This document shows positions 1 through 20,740 of a DNA stretch of 64,000 bases, in pieces; positions within the stretch are counted from its first letter, which is position 1; every line of letters starts with the position of its first letter. Below the pieces are notes generated by a model that saw only the letters and a list, made by a program, of their open reading frames with translations, did not search any database and was not told where the DNA came from. Location of the stretch: assembly GCA_949130485.1 (NCBI GenBank), contig OX422203.1, forward strand, positions 691,501-755,500, given 5' to 3'. The position numbers and the translations under genes were made by a program. This DNA comes from Agelas oroides. Taxonomy: Eukaryota > Porifera > Demospongiae > Agelasida > Agelasidae.

Positions 1-121
1 GATACAAGCCTAGCGCCATGTTTATGTACTGGCAGGACTGAATCATTGTCGGCAGCTGCCAACAGCTACACGTACGTGGCCTGACAATCCCGAGCCCTTT
101 CTGGCCAATCAACTGGTTTGT
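1..121. repeat. Dispersed repeat, copy 1
   Basis: About 117 bp is repeated, with roughly 10 mismatches or small indels, in the same orientation at 816-932 inside intron 2 of the UBL4A-like gene. The shared core runs from CAAGCCTAGCGCCATG to GGCCAATCAACTGGTT. I see no terminal inverted repeats and no coding potential. It may be one end of a longer element that starts outside the window. Confidence 0.75.
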
Positions 122-344
122 TTGAGTTTAGAGCCGTCTTTACCTCGTGAAAATCTGGTTGGCTGACCAGGGAGCCAATCAACAACGATGGAGGCGAACG
201 ACCAATGAGAATCTTCACTACAAAGAGGTGGTAATTTACGGACTTCCGTAAAATTCTATACGGCGCGCGCAAATATAAATGTGGGTGTGTTTTTCTGAAA
301 AGTGTGGGGAGGTTCAACCATAGATAATTCAGCAGACGGGGAAA

Positions 345-2069
345 ATGAAGCTGAGGGTGAAGATTCTCCAGGGTGAAGAGTTCCCCATTGAAGTAAGATT
401 GTGTAGTTTCATCATACAAGATAGTTTTCACTCTCCTCCCCCCCCACACACAGGTGGAGACTGACTCCATGACCGTGTTAGAGTTGAAGAAATCCCTTGA
501 GAGCAGAGTCAATGCTTCTGCAGAGCTCATATCACTTGTATTCCTGGGACGGGTGCTAAATGGTACACAGTACTTGTGGATATATATGGCTACCCTCATT
601 CACCTATTAAGCTTTTATGGGCCTGAAAATGACGGTATACTGTCTGTTATAGTTTCATATTCCTTGTTTTCTGATCCTGTTTGTATAAAGAAGGACCCTC
701 CTGCTGCCAACAAAGGCCTTTTTATAGCCAACCCCAACAGCTGCCATGTTAAAACTGCATACGACAAACAGTATAATGTTTGGTGATGTTCCAGTCCACT
801 GCTTTGTATGGGAATGATGCAAGCCTAGCGCCATGTTTATGCACTGGCAGGACTGAGTGATTGTCGGCAGTTGCCAACAGCTACACGTGGCCTGACAATC
901 CTGAGCCCTTTCTGGCCAATCAACTGGTTGCCTTAATCCAGTTGGACAAAACCAGTACAAGAAATGTGAATGCTAAATGCTGTGTGTGTGGGAGAGTATT
1001 AGCCTCGTTCCCAGGCCCCGCCCAGTTTTACGGCACTTGCAGCACGGGGAGAGCCTGGGAACGAGGCTAGGAGAGTATTGTATTTTTTCTTTCATCAGAT
1101 TCGCGAAGGCTTCGTGACTATCGTATAGATGAAGATTCCCGACTCTTCCTTGCCGTAAAGCCAACCCCATCATGTCCCCCAGTGGGACAACCCCCTGCGG
1201 AGCAGAGAACCGAGGAACCTCCAGAAGAACCTCCAGCACCAGGGAGTGCTTTTATCACCAACTTAAGGAACTTTTTGCAGCATCACTTCTCGGCAGAAGA
1301 TGTCGACAAGATTGTTTCCACTATGGAGGCGGTGAGAGTTAGGGGTCACTACCAGTGATCACTGGCCTTGTTTAGCTGTTTTTGGTTGTCCATTTTTGAT
1401 CTCTTCTGTCACGGTAAGCGATGGCAGTAAGAGCAAGGATATGTTCACTCTCAAGTTCACTCTCTCTGGTGTAGCGCTGTTCCCAACTTCTACCTCTTGG
1501 AATCTATAAACCCCTTTCTGAACATCCAGTTCCCATGGTAATGTGTCATATTGGAGGTCAAGGAAAATCACATAATCACAGTGATCACGTGAAAATGAGT
1601 GAAAATTTCAATGGCCTCTGACTTACTGCTCCCTGTCTGCCCCTACCAAAGAATGTGACCCATCACTAGTATACTCATGTTAACATGCTAAAAGGGATCA
1701 TTACTGACCTCCATGCTTAGTGCTTGACCTCCAATAGGGGGAGTGCATGATGATGTCATTTTTATTGTGCTCTTGCATAATACTGGCTACCATGGAAACT
1801 AGATGCTCAGAAAGGATAACAATGGCAGAACTAGGATAGGGCCCTGAGGGCCTGCCCCTCCCTATCTTTAGTTGCATGTATTTACTGGTCTTCTGATAAT
1901 TTATCTCATTTTTCGAATTCTCCTGTAGGAGCTGAAGCGGTCTATAGAACTAGTGAATCTGGACCTGGTCGAGAACATAGCTGCAGAGAGCTTGAAGATT
2001 CATGCTGCTCACGTTGCCAGCCAGGCTGGGGATGGTGGTGATGCCAGAGCACAGGAAACTGGCCAATAA
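345..2069 (+). CDS. UBL4A: UBL4A/Get5-like ubiquitin-domain protein
   Basis: Four exons, 345-392, 454-562, 1099-1331 and 1929-2069, join in phase to a 176-residue protein (human UBL4A is 157). The first ~75 residues form a ubiquitin-like fold opening MKLRVKILQGEEF and closing with DYRIDEDSRLFLAVKP, which matches UBL4A at that position. The C-terminal part, around HHFSAEDVDKIVSTMEA then LKRSIELVNLDLVENIA, matches the helical domain that binds BAG6 in animals (TUGS domain). UBL4A/Get5 works in the cytosol with SGTA, BAG6 and GET4 to hand tail-anchored proteins to the ER insertion pathway. CCAAT boxes lie near 106, 175 and 203. An AATAAA at 2065-2070 overlaps the TAA stop. Intron 2 holds a dispersed repeat and a hairpin element. 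The start is the only ATG that gives the full ubiquitin beta strand. Confidence 0.93.
816..932. repeat. Dispersed repeat, copy 2
   Basis: Second copy of the sequence at 1-121, inside intron 2 of the UBL4A-like gene. The copy keeps the order and orientation of the first and differs by scattered substitutions and a 4-bp gap. Confidence 0.75.
1000..1069. mobile_element. Hairpin MITE, family A (9-bp TSD)
   Basis: A 70-bp element with inverted ends TAGCCTCGTTCCCAGGC and its complement. It is flanked by the exact 9-bp direct repeat GGAGAGTAT (991-999 and 1070-1078). It lies in intron 2 of the UBL4A-like gene. It has no coding capacity, so it must be non-autonomous. Confidence 0.85.
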
Positions 2070-2491
2070 ACCTTAGCGCATTATTGCACCTCAATTTATT
2101 TTTCACTCTGCATTTTACACTAATTATTTTGAGCACTTTTTTCAAGGGATTGTAGTGCGCATGTGCGGCCTGTGGCGAGGGAATTCCCCATTGTGTATCA
2201 TCTTGATGACGTTGACTTATCGAGGCTAGCAGGGAGGCAGGATAACGTGTAAGTGTAGGGCGCGTCTGTGTGTACGAAGCAGCCTACCAAGCTGTCAACT
2301 AGCATCAAATAGGCTAGTCTATACGAAGAGAGGTCTGTAGTTGAAAAAGTTACAGCTTTGGACTATAAAATTATGTTGCATGGATCATGTTCCATAATTT
2401 GCAGCATGAGTACTAGTTGTGGTTGTGTGATACATAGGTTTTAACTTGTAGTGTTACTTTTCTAGCAGCACTTGTAGTCTGAGTATTCTGT

Positions 2492-4246
2492 ATGGCTTCA
2501 AAGACCGGCCACTCACCTGAGATGTCTTGGGTCAACACGGGCGAAGGAGGGAGGGGACGGGGGATGGAGCAGCTGACGGAGTCTGTGGTTTCCCTCTCTG
2601 TTAGCAACATGCGACCAGACATTGATGAGGTAGAGATAAGAAAGAATGCAGTAACCTTGTTCTCAACTTTCGCTTTCAGTGGCAGAACGCTGGGAACAAG
2701 ACTAAACGAGCCTGTTTCTAGTCTTGCAAGCCACATTCTTCATGGAGAGAAGAAGGGAGGGTCACGCTGCTACTGTCAGGTTTTTTCCACAATAGACTGC
2801 TGCTGTGACCAATCAGATTTGCATTCATCATAGATTGCACCCGTTGCCATGGAGTAGCATTCATACCATAATGTGTTTCACGGCCTAACAGCTACATCAT
2901 TCCTTCTGACAATTTGTCATAGCGTGATTAGACTTTTCCCCTCTATGGAAAGATGTGGCCTGCAAGGTATGGCCTATGAGGAGGGAGGGTAAGGTACCCT
3001 TCCCTCTCAGTGTGTGTACTTGATGAACTTGTCTCTGCACAGGCTCGGCAAGCACCAGCCAGGGTAAAGGTGAAGCTTGTGTATTGCAACACGGATGAGC
3101 TGGACACAGGCATGCAGAAGGTCCAACCGCTCCCCTTCCTAGGTACGATGCACTATCAGTGGCGGTGGAACAGGGTGAGGTTTGCCCCCCCACTTTCAAA
3201 TGTCTTCCGCCTCCTCTGTAACAGTTATGAGATGTTCTATATTGGTTTGTAGCTGTGTCATGGTGAGCATAGTTTTATATGGGGTTTTAAGTTAAGGAAT
3301 GGAGAGGGAGGGGGGTAGGGATGAAGGGAGGTGGGGAGGGGAGGGGGAGGGAGAAGAATGACACATGAAGCATGGATCACTGGGGTAGGGAATGGTCATG
3401 GATTTTGGGAGATCGCTCACCATTTGGAGTAAAATTGATAGTCCTGAGGGAGGTCATAAGTACAACAGTTCCTTATACCAAGGTTTAAGAGGGAAACTGC
3501 CCACCCCTTTGGGGGGATTTCCCTGGGTTCTCCCCCTTGCATGGAATGTGGTGAGCCCTAATTTCCTCCATTGAGCACTGATCCAAGTACACCCACCCAC
3601 CCACACACACACACACCTCCCCCCCACACACACCCACACTTAGTGCAATACTCGCACACCCACACACACACACACCTCCCCCCCCCACACACACACACTG
3701 ATCCAAGTACACCCACACTTAGTGCAATACTCGCACACACACACACACACACCACACCTCCCCCACACACACACACACGCACACCCACCCACACACACAC
3801 ACTGATCCAAGTACACCCACACTTAGTGCAATACTAACTTGAAATATAGATTTTACTATCCCATCCAATTTTTAGATCAAAGTTTACTTAGTGAAGACTG
3901 TTTAAGTTTCATTTCCAGGAAAACTAAGCTGCCACATTTGTGATGTCATGGTGAATCTGATCATGCACTAATTCACCTCATGAAAGGGCTAGTGGGCGTA
4001 CCCAGGCATAGCATGAGAGTTTCTGCCATAAGTATGTAGGGAGATCTGGAGACCTGCTATCCTAGAAAGAATTGAGCGGGGTCATAAGGGTTGATGTAAT
4101 TGTCAGTCATTTTTTTTTGTTCAATTTTACAGATGAGGAAATTGAGAGGTACCACAAGGAGATTGAGGACTCGATACCAGCTGCACAGGACACTAGAGAC
4201 GGTAAGGAACTTTCTCGTTGTGTGTACTGCAACTCCTTTCCCTCCA

Positions 4247-4289
<43 letters not shown>

Positions 4290-4690
4290 TCACACACACT
4301 CTCACACACACACACAGAGGTCCCAGCCAACGTACTATCCAAAGTAACCCATGCGATCCAACTAGCCAATGAGGGCAAGACGAGTCTCTTCAAAGCCAGC
4401 CAACTACTGGAGTTCACTTCATCTTCTTACAAATATGCTCGGTTTGCCAGCCATGACAAGTTTGACTTGAAACGTGAGAGCAAGCGGCTGCTGTGTGAGT
4501 ATGACGAGACCTTTCGTCAGCTTGTGGACTGTAGGATTAGAACTGACATGGCAGGGGCTGAGATGCAACAACAGCAATGCTTCAGACAGTTGGGTGAGTT
4601 GGAGACACCTGGCTTGTTGGTGTCACGTCTTCTGAGTTGACAACACACCACACACACACACACACACACACGCACGCACGTACGCATGCA

Positions 4691-4752
<62 letters not shown>

Positions 4753-7700
4753 CACACACACACACAGATGCTGCGATAAAAGAAGCTGAGCTGGATGTGG
4801 AAGCCCTGGGAAAGAGAACAGAGCGGGAGGACACACAAGGTGGCGAAGTGCTCAACGAGCAAGCCTTGAAGGAGGTGCATGAACAAGTGAATGATATGAT
4901 CAAGATGGAGAAAGGGGAGTTGGAGATGATCCAGGACCAGTGTTCCAGTGATGTTGGCACCATTGGTGAGGGGGGGAGAGGGAGGGCGGAGAGAGGGCGG
5001 AGGGAGGAGAGAGGGAGGGCGGAGGGGGGAGGGAGGGGGGAGGGAGGGGGAAGGGAGGGGGGAGGGAGGGGGAAGGGAGGGGGGAGGGAGGGGGAAGGGA
5101 GGGGGGGGAGGGAGGGGGAAGGGAGGGGGGAGGGAGGGGGAAGGGAGTGGGGGAGGGAGGGGGAAGGGAGGGGGGAGGGAGGGGGAAGGGAGGGGGGAGG
5201 GAGGGGGAAGGGAGGGGGGGAGGGAGGGGGAAGGGAGGGGGGGAGGGAGGGGGAGGGAGGGAGGGAGGGGGAGGGAGGGAGGGAGGGAGGGGGAGGGAGA
5301 GGAGGAGGAGGGACTAGTAAGAGAAGAAAGGGAGATGTGAAGAAAGGCTACATAATTGATACACACACAAACACACAAACACACACACACACACACACAG
5401 GCAACTGTATGCATCAGCTGCACCAGCGCATGAAGGCAGCCCACCAGGACTACCTGGGAGAGGAGCAGCGTCGAAGAGAGCAACTGGCAAAGAACAGACA
5501 GAGGCAGCGAGAGCTGGAACAGGAGCTAGTGAGGCTGAGGGCAGAGGAGGAGAGGCTGGAGAAGGACGGGGAAACTGGCGAGGAGCTACAGACACAGGCA
5601 GAGAAGGTGAGGACAACAGAGAAAGTCTTTTAGAATGCTAACAATTCCAGCCTCTCTCATTCCTTCGTCTCTTCCTTCCCTCCTTCTCTCTTCCTCCCTC
5701 CTTCTCTCTCTTCCTTCCCTCCTTCCCTCTTCCTCCCTCCTTCTCTCTCTTCCTTCCCTCCTTCTCTCCTTCTCTCTTTTCCTTCCCTCCTTCTCTCTCT
5801 TCCTCCCTCTCTTCCTTCCCTCCTTCTCTCTTTTCCTTCCCTCCTTCTCTCTCTTCCTCCCTCTCTTCCTTCCCTCCTCTCTCTTCCTTCTCTCCTTCTC
5901 TCTCTTCCTTCCCTCCTTCTCTCTCTTCCTTCTTCTCTCCTTCTCTCTCTTCCTTCTTCTCTCCTTCTCTCTCTCCCTCCCTTTCCTAGACTTTGGAAGA
6001 TGCTTCACAGGAAATGAATGACTGGAGGAACAAAATTGAGGAGCTACAGCGACGTACAGTCACCTCTCTCAAGGTCATGGAACACATGGCAGGTGAGTTG
6101 GTGTTTAAACTGGTCACATGATTCAAGACTTGCATCACATGATCCTGAGGCTCAGGTCACATGATCCAAGGTTTAAGTCACATGATCCAATGTTTGAGTC
6201 ACATGATTTGAAGCTCAGGGCACATGATCTGAGCCTAGAGTCACATGATCCGATCATTACACCCAATAGAGTGCACAGATGTAATCATGGAGGATGCGAA
6301 ATCAAGAAAGACAGAGTGGAAGGATCGTCTGAGCAAGTTGGAACTGGAGTCTCTCCTCTCCCTGCGTGACACACTCATGGCCAAGGGAGGACTGTACATG
6401 CTGGTTATCAACGACAGCAAGAGAAACGCGGAGCAGATTACAAAATATGTGAGTGTGTAATTTGTTGGCAAGCTAGTTGCATAAAGTGGTTTGCATCATT
6501 CATTTGAAATTCCCTCTCACCCTCCCGTCTCCTCTCCTCTCCTCTCCTCTCCTCTCCTCTCCTCTCTTTTTCTCCTCTCCTCTCCTCTCCTCTCCCCTCT
6601 TTTTCTCCTCTCCTCTCCTCTCCTCTCCCCTCTTTTTCTCCTCTCCTCTCCTCTCCTCTCCTCTCCTCTCCTCTCCTCTCCTCTCCTCTCCTCTCCTCTC
6701 CTCTCCTCTCCCCTCTTTTTCTCCCTCTCCTCTCCTCTCCTCCTCTCCTCTCCTCTCCTCTCCCCTCCCGTCTCCTCTCCCCTCTTTTTCTCCTCTCCTC
6801 TCCTCTCCTCTCCTCTCCTCTCCTCTCCTCTCCCCTCTTTTTCTCCTCTCCTCTCCTCTCCTCTCCCCTCTTTTTCTCCTCTCCTCTCCTCTCCTCTCCT
6901 CTCCCCTCCCCGTCTCCTCTCCCCTCTTTTTCTCCTCTCCTCTCCTCTCCTCTCCTCTCCTCTCTTTTTCTCCTCTCCTCTCCTCTCCTCTCCCCTCTTT
7001 TTCTCCTCTCCTCTCCTCTCCTCTCCCCTCTTTTTCTCCTCTCCTCTCCTCTCCTCTCCTCTCCTCTCCTCTCCTCTCCTCTCCTCTCCTCTCCCCTCTT
7101 TTTCTCCTCTCCTCTCCTCTCCTCCTCTCCTCTCCTCTCCTCTCCCCTCTCCTCTCCTCTCCCCTCTTTTTCTCCTCTCCTCTCCTCTCCTCTCCCCTCT
7201 TTTTCTCCTCTCCTCTCCTCTCCTCTCCCCTCCCGTCTCCTCTCCCCTCTTTTTCTCCTCTCCTCTCCTCTCCTCTCCTCTCCCCTCCCCTCCCGTCTCC
7301 TCTCCCCTCTTTTTCTCCTCTCCTCTCCCCTCCCCTCCCCTCCCCTCCCCTCTCTCCTCTCCTCTCCTCTCCTCACTCTAGTTGAGTGAGCAGCAGCGTT
7401 CAAAGAAAGAAGCGGCACAGACAGGGTTTGCACTCCGTGTGAAGGAGCTCGAGAAAAGCATTCAACAGTACAAGCTGGAACAACAGAACTACGAGGAGAA
7501 ACTAAAACAAAACTCGGAAGAGCTGAAGAAACTGAGGGCCCACCTGGAAGATGTGGACAAGAAGGTGCAGGCACTGCGGCCAAGCATCAAGCTGGACTCC
7601 CTGGATAACAGATGTAAGTGGTCATTTCCAGGAATTACATTACTCTGTGTGGCCTCTTTACTATATCATGCTACCAAAGCCAAGGTCTGTGAAGAACAGT

Positions 7701-8067
7701 GGCTATGTGCAGAGACGAGAGGGAAGGAACTCAGTCAATTCTACAGTCACACACTTTACTGGCCTTGTTGTGCCATTATACAGACAACGCCAACCACCTG
7801 ATTTCAATATTGGTCCCTATCTCCTAGTCACCCTAGCGTAGCCGATGAGGCCTGGTATTAGTGAAATGAATCCTGGTTAACTCTTACAGGGAAATTTAGT
7901 TCACTGGTTACATGTACCACTCAACATTCTGAAGGAACGTTTTTTCAACATTATAAGATTTTCTTTCCCCCACAGATTTGCAGCTGAAGGGTGCTATAGA
8001 TCATGCCTTCACTATGGACACTGTCAAGGATTTTCAGTTCAGTTCGCCCACCAAGTATGACATGTGA
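2492..8067 (+). CDS. Coiled-coil protein, family not recognised
   Basis: Ten exons join in phase: 2492-2629, 3043-3142, 4133-4201, 4318-4593, 4768-4965, 5401-5606, 5990-6092, 6279-6448, 7382-7613 and 7976-8067, giving 527 residues. The first ~150 residues are mixed. The remainder is rich in Glu, Gln, Lys, Arg and Leu with heptad-like helical stretches, for example EEQRRREQLAKNRQRQRELE and VKELEKSIQQYKLEQQNYEE, so a long parallel coiled coil is likely. There is no signal peptide, membrane segment or catalytic motif. The C-terminus ends DFQFSSPTKYDM. I do not recognise the family; a cytoskeletal, centrosomal or tethering protein fits the composition but is only a guess. Most introns are nearly pure simple repeat; introns 3, 4 and 5 end in a CA array that forms the acceptor. 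The first exon is the least certain part. Confidence 0.78.
3300..3840. repeat. G-rich and CA-rich simple repeats in intron 2
   Basis: GGGA-type tract at about 3300-3355 and interrupted CA/CCCA arrays at about 3590-3835. The latter contain three copies of a unit with CTGATCCAAGTACACCCAC and TTAGTGCAATACT. These are non-coding; the CA ORFs here are artefacts. Confidence 0.8.
4966..5400 (+). repeat. Intron 5: donor-adjacent GGGA array, acceptor-adjacent CA array
   Basis: The intron begins at its GT donor and becomes an AGGGGG/AGGGA array over about 350 bp. It ends in a CA array whose last CAG is the acceptor of exon 6. It is a clear example of simple repeat touching both splice sites. Confidence 0.85.
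5640..5989 (+). repeat. Intron 6 CTTCCCTC pyrimidine array
   Basis: About 330 bp of TCTCTTCC/CTTCCCTC units run directly into the acceptor CCTAG at 5985-5989. The array supplies an extreme polypyrimidine tract on the sense strand. Confidence 0.85.
6522..7381 (+). repeat. Intron 8 CTCTC pentanucleotide array
   Basis: About 850 bp of CTCTC units with periodic CCCCTCTTTTT variants fill almost the whole intron and end at the acceptor TAG (7379-7381). Long open frames in both directions here (for example 6438-7583 on the minus strand) are repeat artefacts. Confidence 0.9.
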
Positions 8068-8410
8068 TTGTCAGATTACTTGTTGAGCATTCATGTGTGG
8101 ATGTACTGTGTGATAGGATGTCTATCCCTTTTTTCCTGGTGAATGTTTTAGCAGACGATTTCTTCTTGTACACACACACACACCCTGCACTGTAATAGTG
8201 TACACCCATAACACAATGTGTACATTGTACACAATTGCTGGTTACCAGTAAACTCAGTTTTTGTATACAGTAATCTGTGGCCATTAACATCGTTCCCAGT
8301 CCTCCACCTCTAGCTAGCTATCATTACTTACACTACTCATACCAAAGCTGCAAGATTAAATCTGACCTGGGAACAGGCTGGGATTCCTAGTCCTCCACCA
8401 CAGCTATTGT

Positions 8411-8481
8411 TAGCCTCGTTCCCAGGCCTTCAATCACAGCTAACTGTGTTAGCTGTGATTGAAGGCCTGGGAACGAGGCTA
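8411..8481. mobile_element. Hairpin MITE, family A (9-bp TSD)
   Basis: A 71-bp near-perfect palindrome with TAGCCTCGTTCCCAGGC ends. It is flanked by the exact 9-bp repeat AGCTATTGT at 8402-8410 and 8482-8490. The arms fold into a hairpin of more than 30 bp. Confidence 0.92.
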
Positions 8482-8655
8482 AGCTATTGTCACTTGCAGT
8501 ATGAATAGTGCAACGACTGACAGCTGTACGTGGTGGAGGACAGCATGGCTGCACGTAGTGGGTGTGCATGAGTTTGACTATATAGCTGTGTTTCAAAGAA
8601 AAACGTGCACATTATTAGCATACAGTCCATTCAGCATTGAATACATGTAGCATAG

Positions 8656-8882
8656 CAAGAGCGCATAAGAATGGGTGGCTAGAGTAAGAGCATGTAACTC
8701 CGTAAAATTTGAAACCGGTCGGAATTTACTGCCAGTACTAGAAATAGTAACACTTACTGTGCATGCTGCGTAGACATAAGCCGTTGTTGCAAAGCAGTTG
8801 TTCTATTTTTAGTACAGTTCAATAATTTTGACCGGAAAGCTCTTATTGACTTATTCAAGCCGCCTGTTCTTATGCACTCTTG
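8656..8882. mobile_element. MITE, family B
   Basis: A 227-bp element. Its inverted ends begin CAAGAGCGCATAAGAA on the left and finish TTCTTATGCACTCTTG on the right. The 7-bp repeat AGCATAG flanks it (8649-8655 and 8883-8889). The interior carries AAACCGGTCGGAATTTA and TTTTTAGTACAGTTCAATAA, shared with the other full copies. It has no ORF. Confidence 0.88.
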
Positions 8883-9212
8883 AGCATAGGTATAGCCATT
8901 GGCCGTTTTCTTGGAAATAGCGTTGTTTCACTGAAAAATTACATTCTGTGAGCATTATTATTTAAGTGCATGCCGTAAAATATATTAATTTTTTGTTGCA
9001 TGATACAATAACCAAGATTAAAAATCTGTCGAGTTCTACAATGAATGATTGTATATACCTAGGTAATATAATTATAGCTAAAAACTATCCACACATAATA
9101 ACACAACGGTGACTCAATACCACGGTAAATATCTCACTGGAGAGTACAATACAACCATGTACATAATATTCAGTGGGTACAAAGGTCACGCTATCAAGAG
9201 TAAAATGGGTAC

Positions 9213-19620
<10,408 letters not shown>

Positions 19621-20740
19621 GAGTGAACTCAGCTGTAGCTGTTTTAGCTGTAAGTCATAGCCACCATTGGTGTGTGTGTGTGTGTGTGTGTCTTTATGAG
19701 CTGGGATAAACAAGAACAAGAGCGGATAAGAACGGGCGGCTAGAGTAAGAGCATGTAACTCCGTAAAATTTGAAACCGGTCGGAATTTACCACCAGTACT
19801 AAAAATAGTAACATGTACTGTGCATGCTGTGTAGACATAAGCCATTGTTGCTAAGCACGTGACCAGTTGTTTTATTTTAGTACAGTTCAATAATTTTGAC
19901 CGGACTACGGGCTTCTATTGGAGTTACACGCTCTTACTCAAGCCGCCCGTTCTTATGTGTTCCTGACAAGAATACTAGCCTTGTTCCTGCTCTCCCAGAG
20001 TGGCTTTTCCAATGAGTAAAAAAAAAAATAGGGAAGGCCTTAGGAACAAGGAAGCAAAGAAATTTCAGTACAAGTATTAAGAAATTCTAATGGCTTACAA
20101 ACACTCCCCAAAGAAGGCCTTCTCAATTTTTGCTTGTGTGGCTAGAACCTTGGTCCACCAAGCCAGACCCTTCCTCTCTCTGTGAAGGGTGTGGCTTGCG
20201 AGACTAGCTAGATCCTTAGTCCACAGGGCAGTACTGTAACCACTAGGCCACCATAGACTGCACCCTATGAGCTCCCTCCCTTTCTCTATTACCAAATTGT
20301 TCAACTTCATGCAGCAAAAAAAAATCAGACTATGTCAATAGTCTACCTAGCACTTACCTGTCAGTTAGTGTTTATACTGTTTGGCGTTCTGACGCTAGTA
20401 TCACGCCATATTTTTAAGAGCATACTGTTAAGTGTGTGGGATAGCCTATCGAGTACGTAACTCGAGTCCTTCGCAACGGGCACAATTTTAATTCAGATGG
20501 ATGGATATTATTTCACAGGAATGCCCAATCAGCTGCCTGGTTAACTGTAAGTCTAAGTGAGTTAAACCCTTAGTCTAGGTACTCACCACGAAGACAGGTA
20601 AGACGTTAAGAGCTCAGAAAGAAGTTGAACATAGTGTCCCCACGGTTCCCAGTGGCACGCGTATAAATTGTGGAAGTCGGAACCCGCAACATCAATTTTA
20701 TGCACAAAAATAATAATAATAATAATGATGACGTCATCAT
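19621..20740. other. Intergenic region between NCKIPSD and CDC123
   Basis: It contains the NCKIPSD 5' flank, a short GT array (19670-19690) and a family B element (19717-19965). A minus-strand stretch with GTGGCCTAGTGGTTACAGTA (A-box-like, near 20245) is probably a SINE remnant. I find no gene. Confidence 0.7.
19717..19965. mobile_element. MITE, family B
   Basis: A 249-bp copy with CAAGAGCGGATAAGAACGGG at the left end and TTCTTATGTGTTCCTG at the right. The flanking 7-bp repeat ACAAGAA is exact (19710-19716 and 19966-19972). The interior is collinear with the copy at 8656. Confidence 0.9.

Larger units (their letters stand above)
8068..9212. other. Convergent intergenic region
   Basis: Shared 3' flank of the coiled-coil gene (+) and NCKIPSD (-). 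It holds one family A hairpin (8411-8481) and one family B element (8656-8882). I see no gene in the remainder, which is AT-rich from about 8900 to 9150. Confidence 0.8.

Noticed and set aside
66-599. 177-residue minus-strand ORF at the window start
   Set aside because: It overlaps exons 1 and 2 of the UBL4A-like gene on the opposite strand and a dispersed repeat, and has no recognisable domain.
4623-5633. 286- and 315-residue ORFs on both strands
   Set aside because: They run through GGGA and CA arrays; the real coding parts are only the exons at 4768-4965 and 5401-5606.
6438-7583. 381-residue minus-strand ORF and ~300-residue plus-strand ORFs over the CTCTC array
   Set aside because: They are translations of a pentanucleotide repeat in intron 8 of the coiled-coil gene; composition is only Glu/Arg/Gly or Ser/Pro/Leu and frames are open in both directions.
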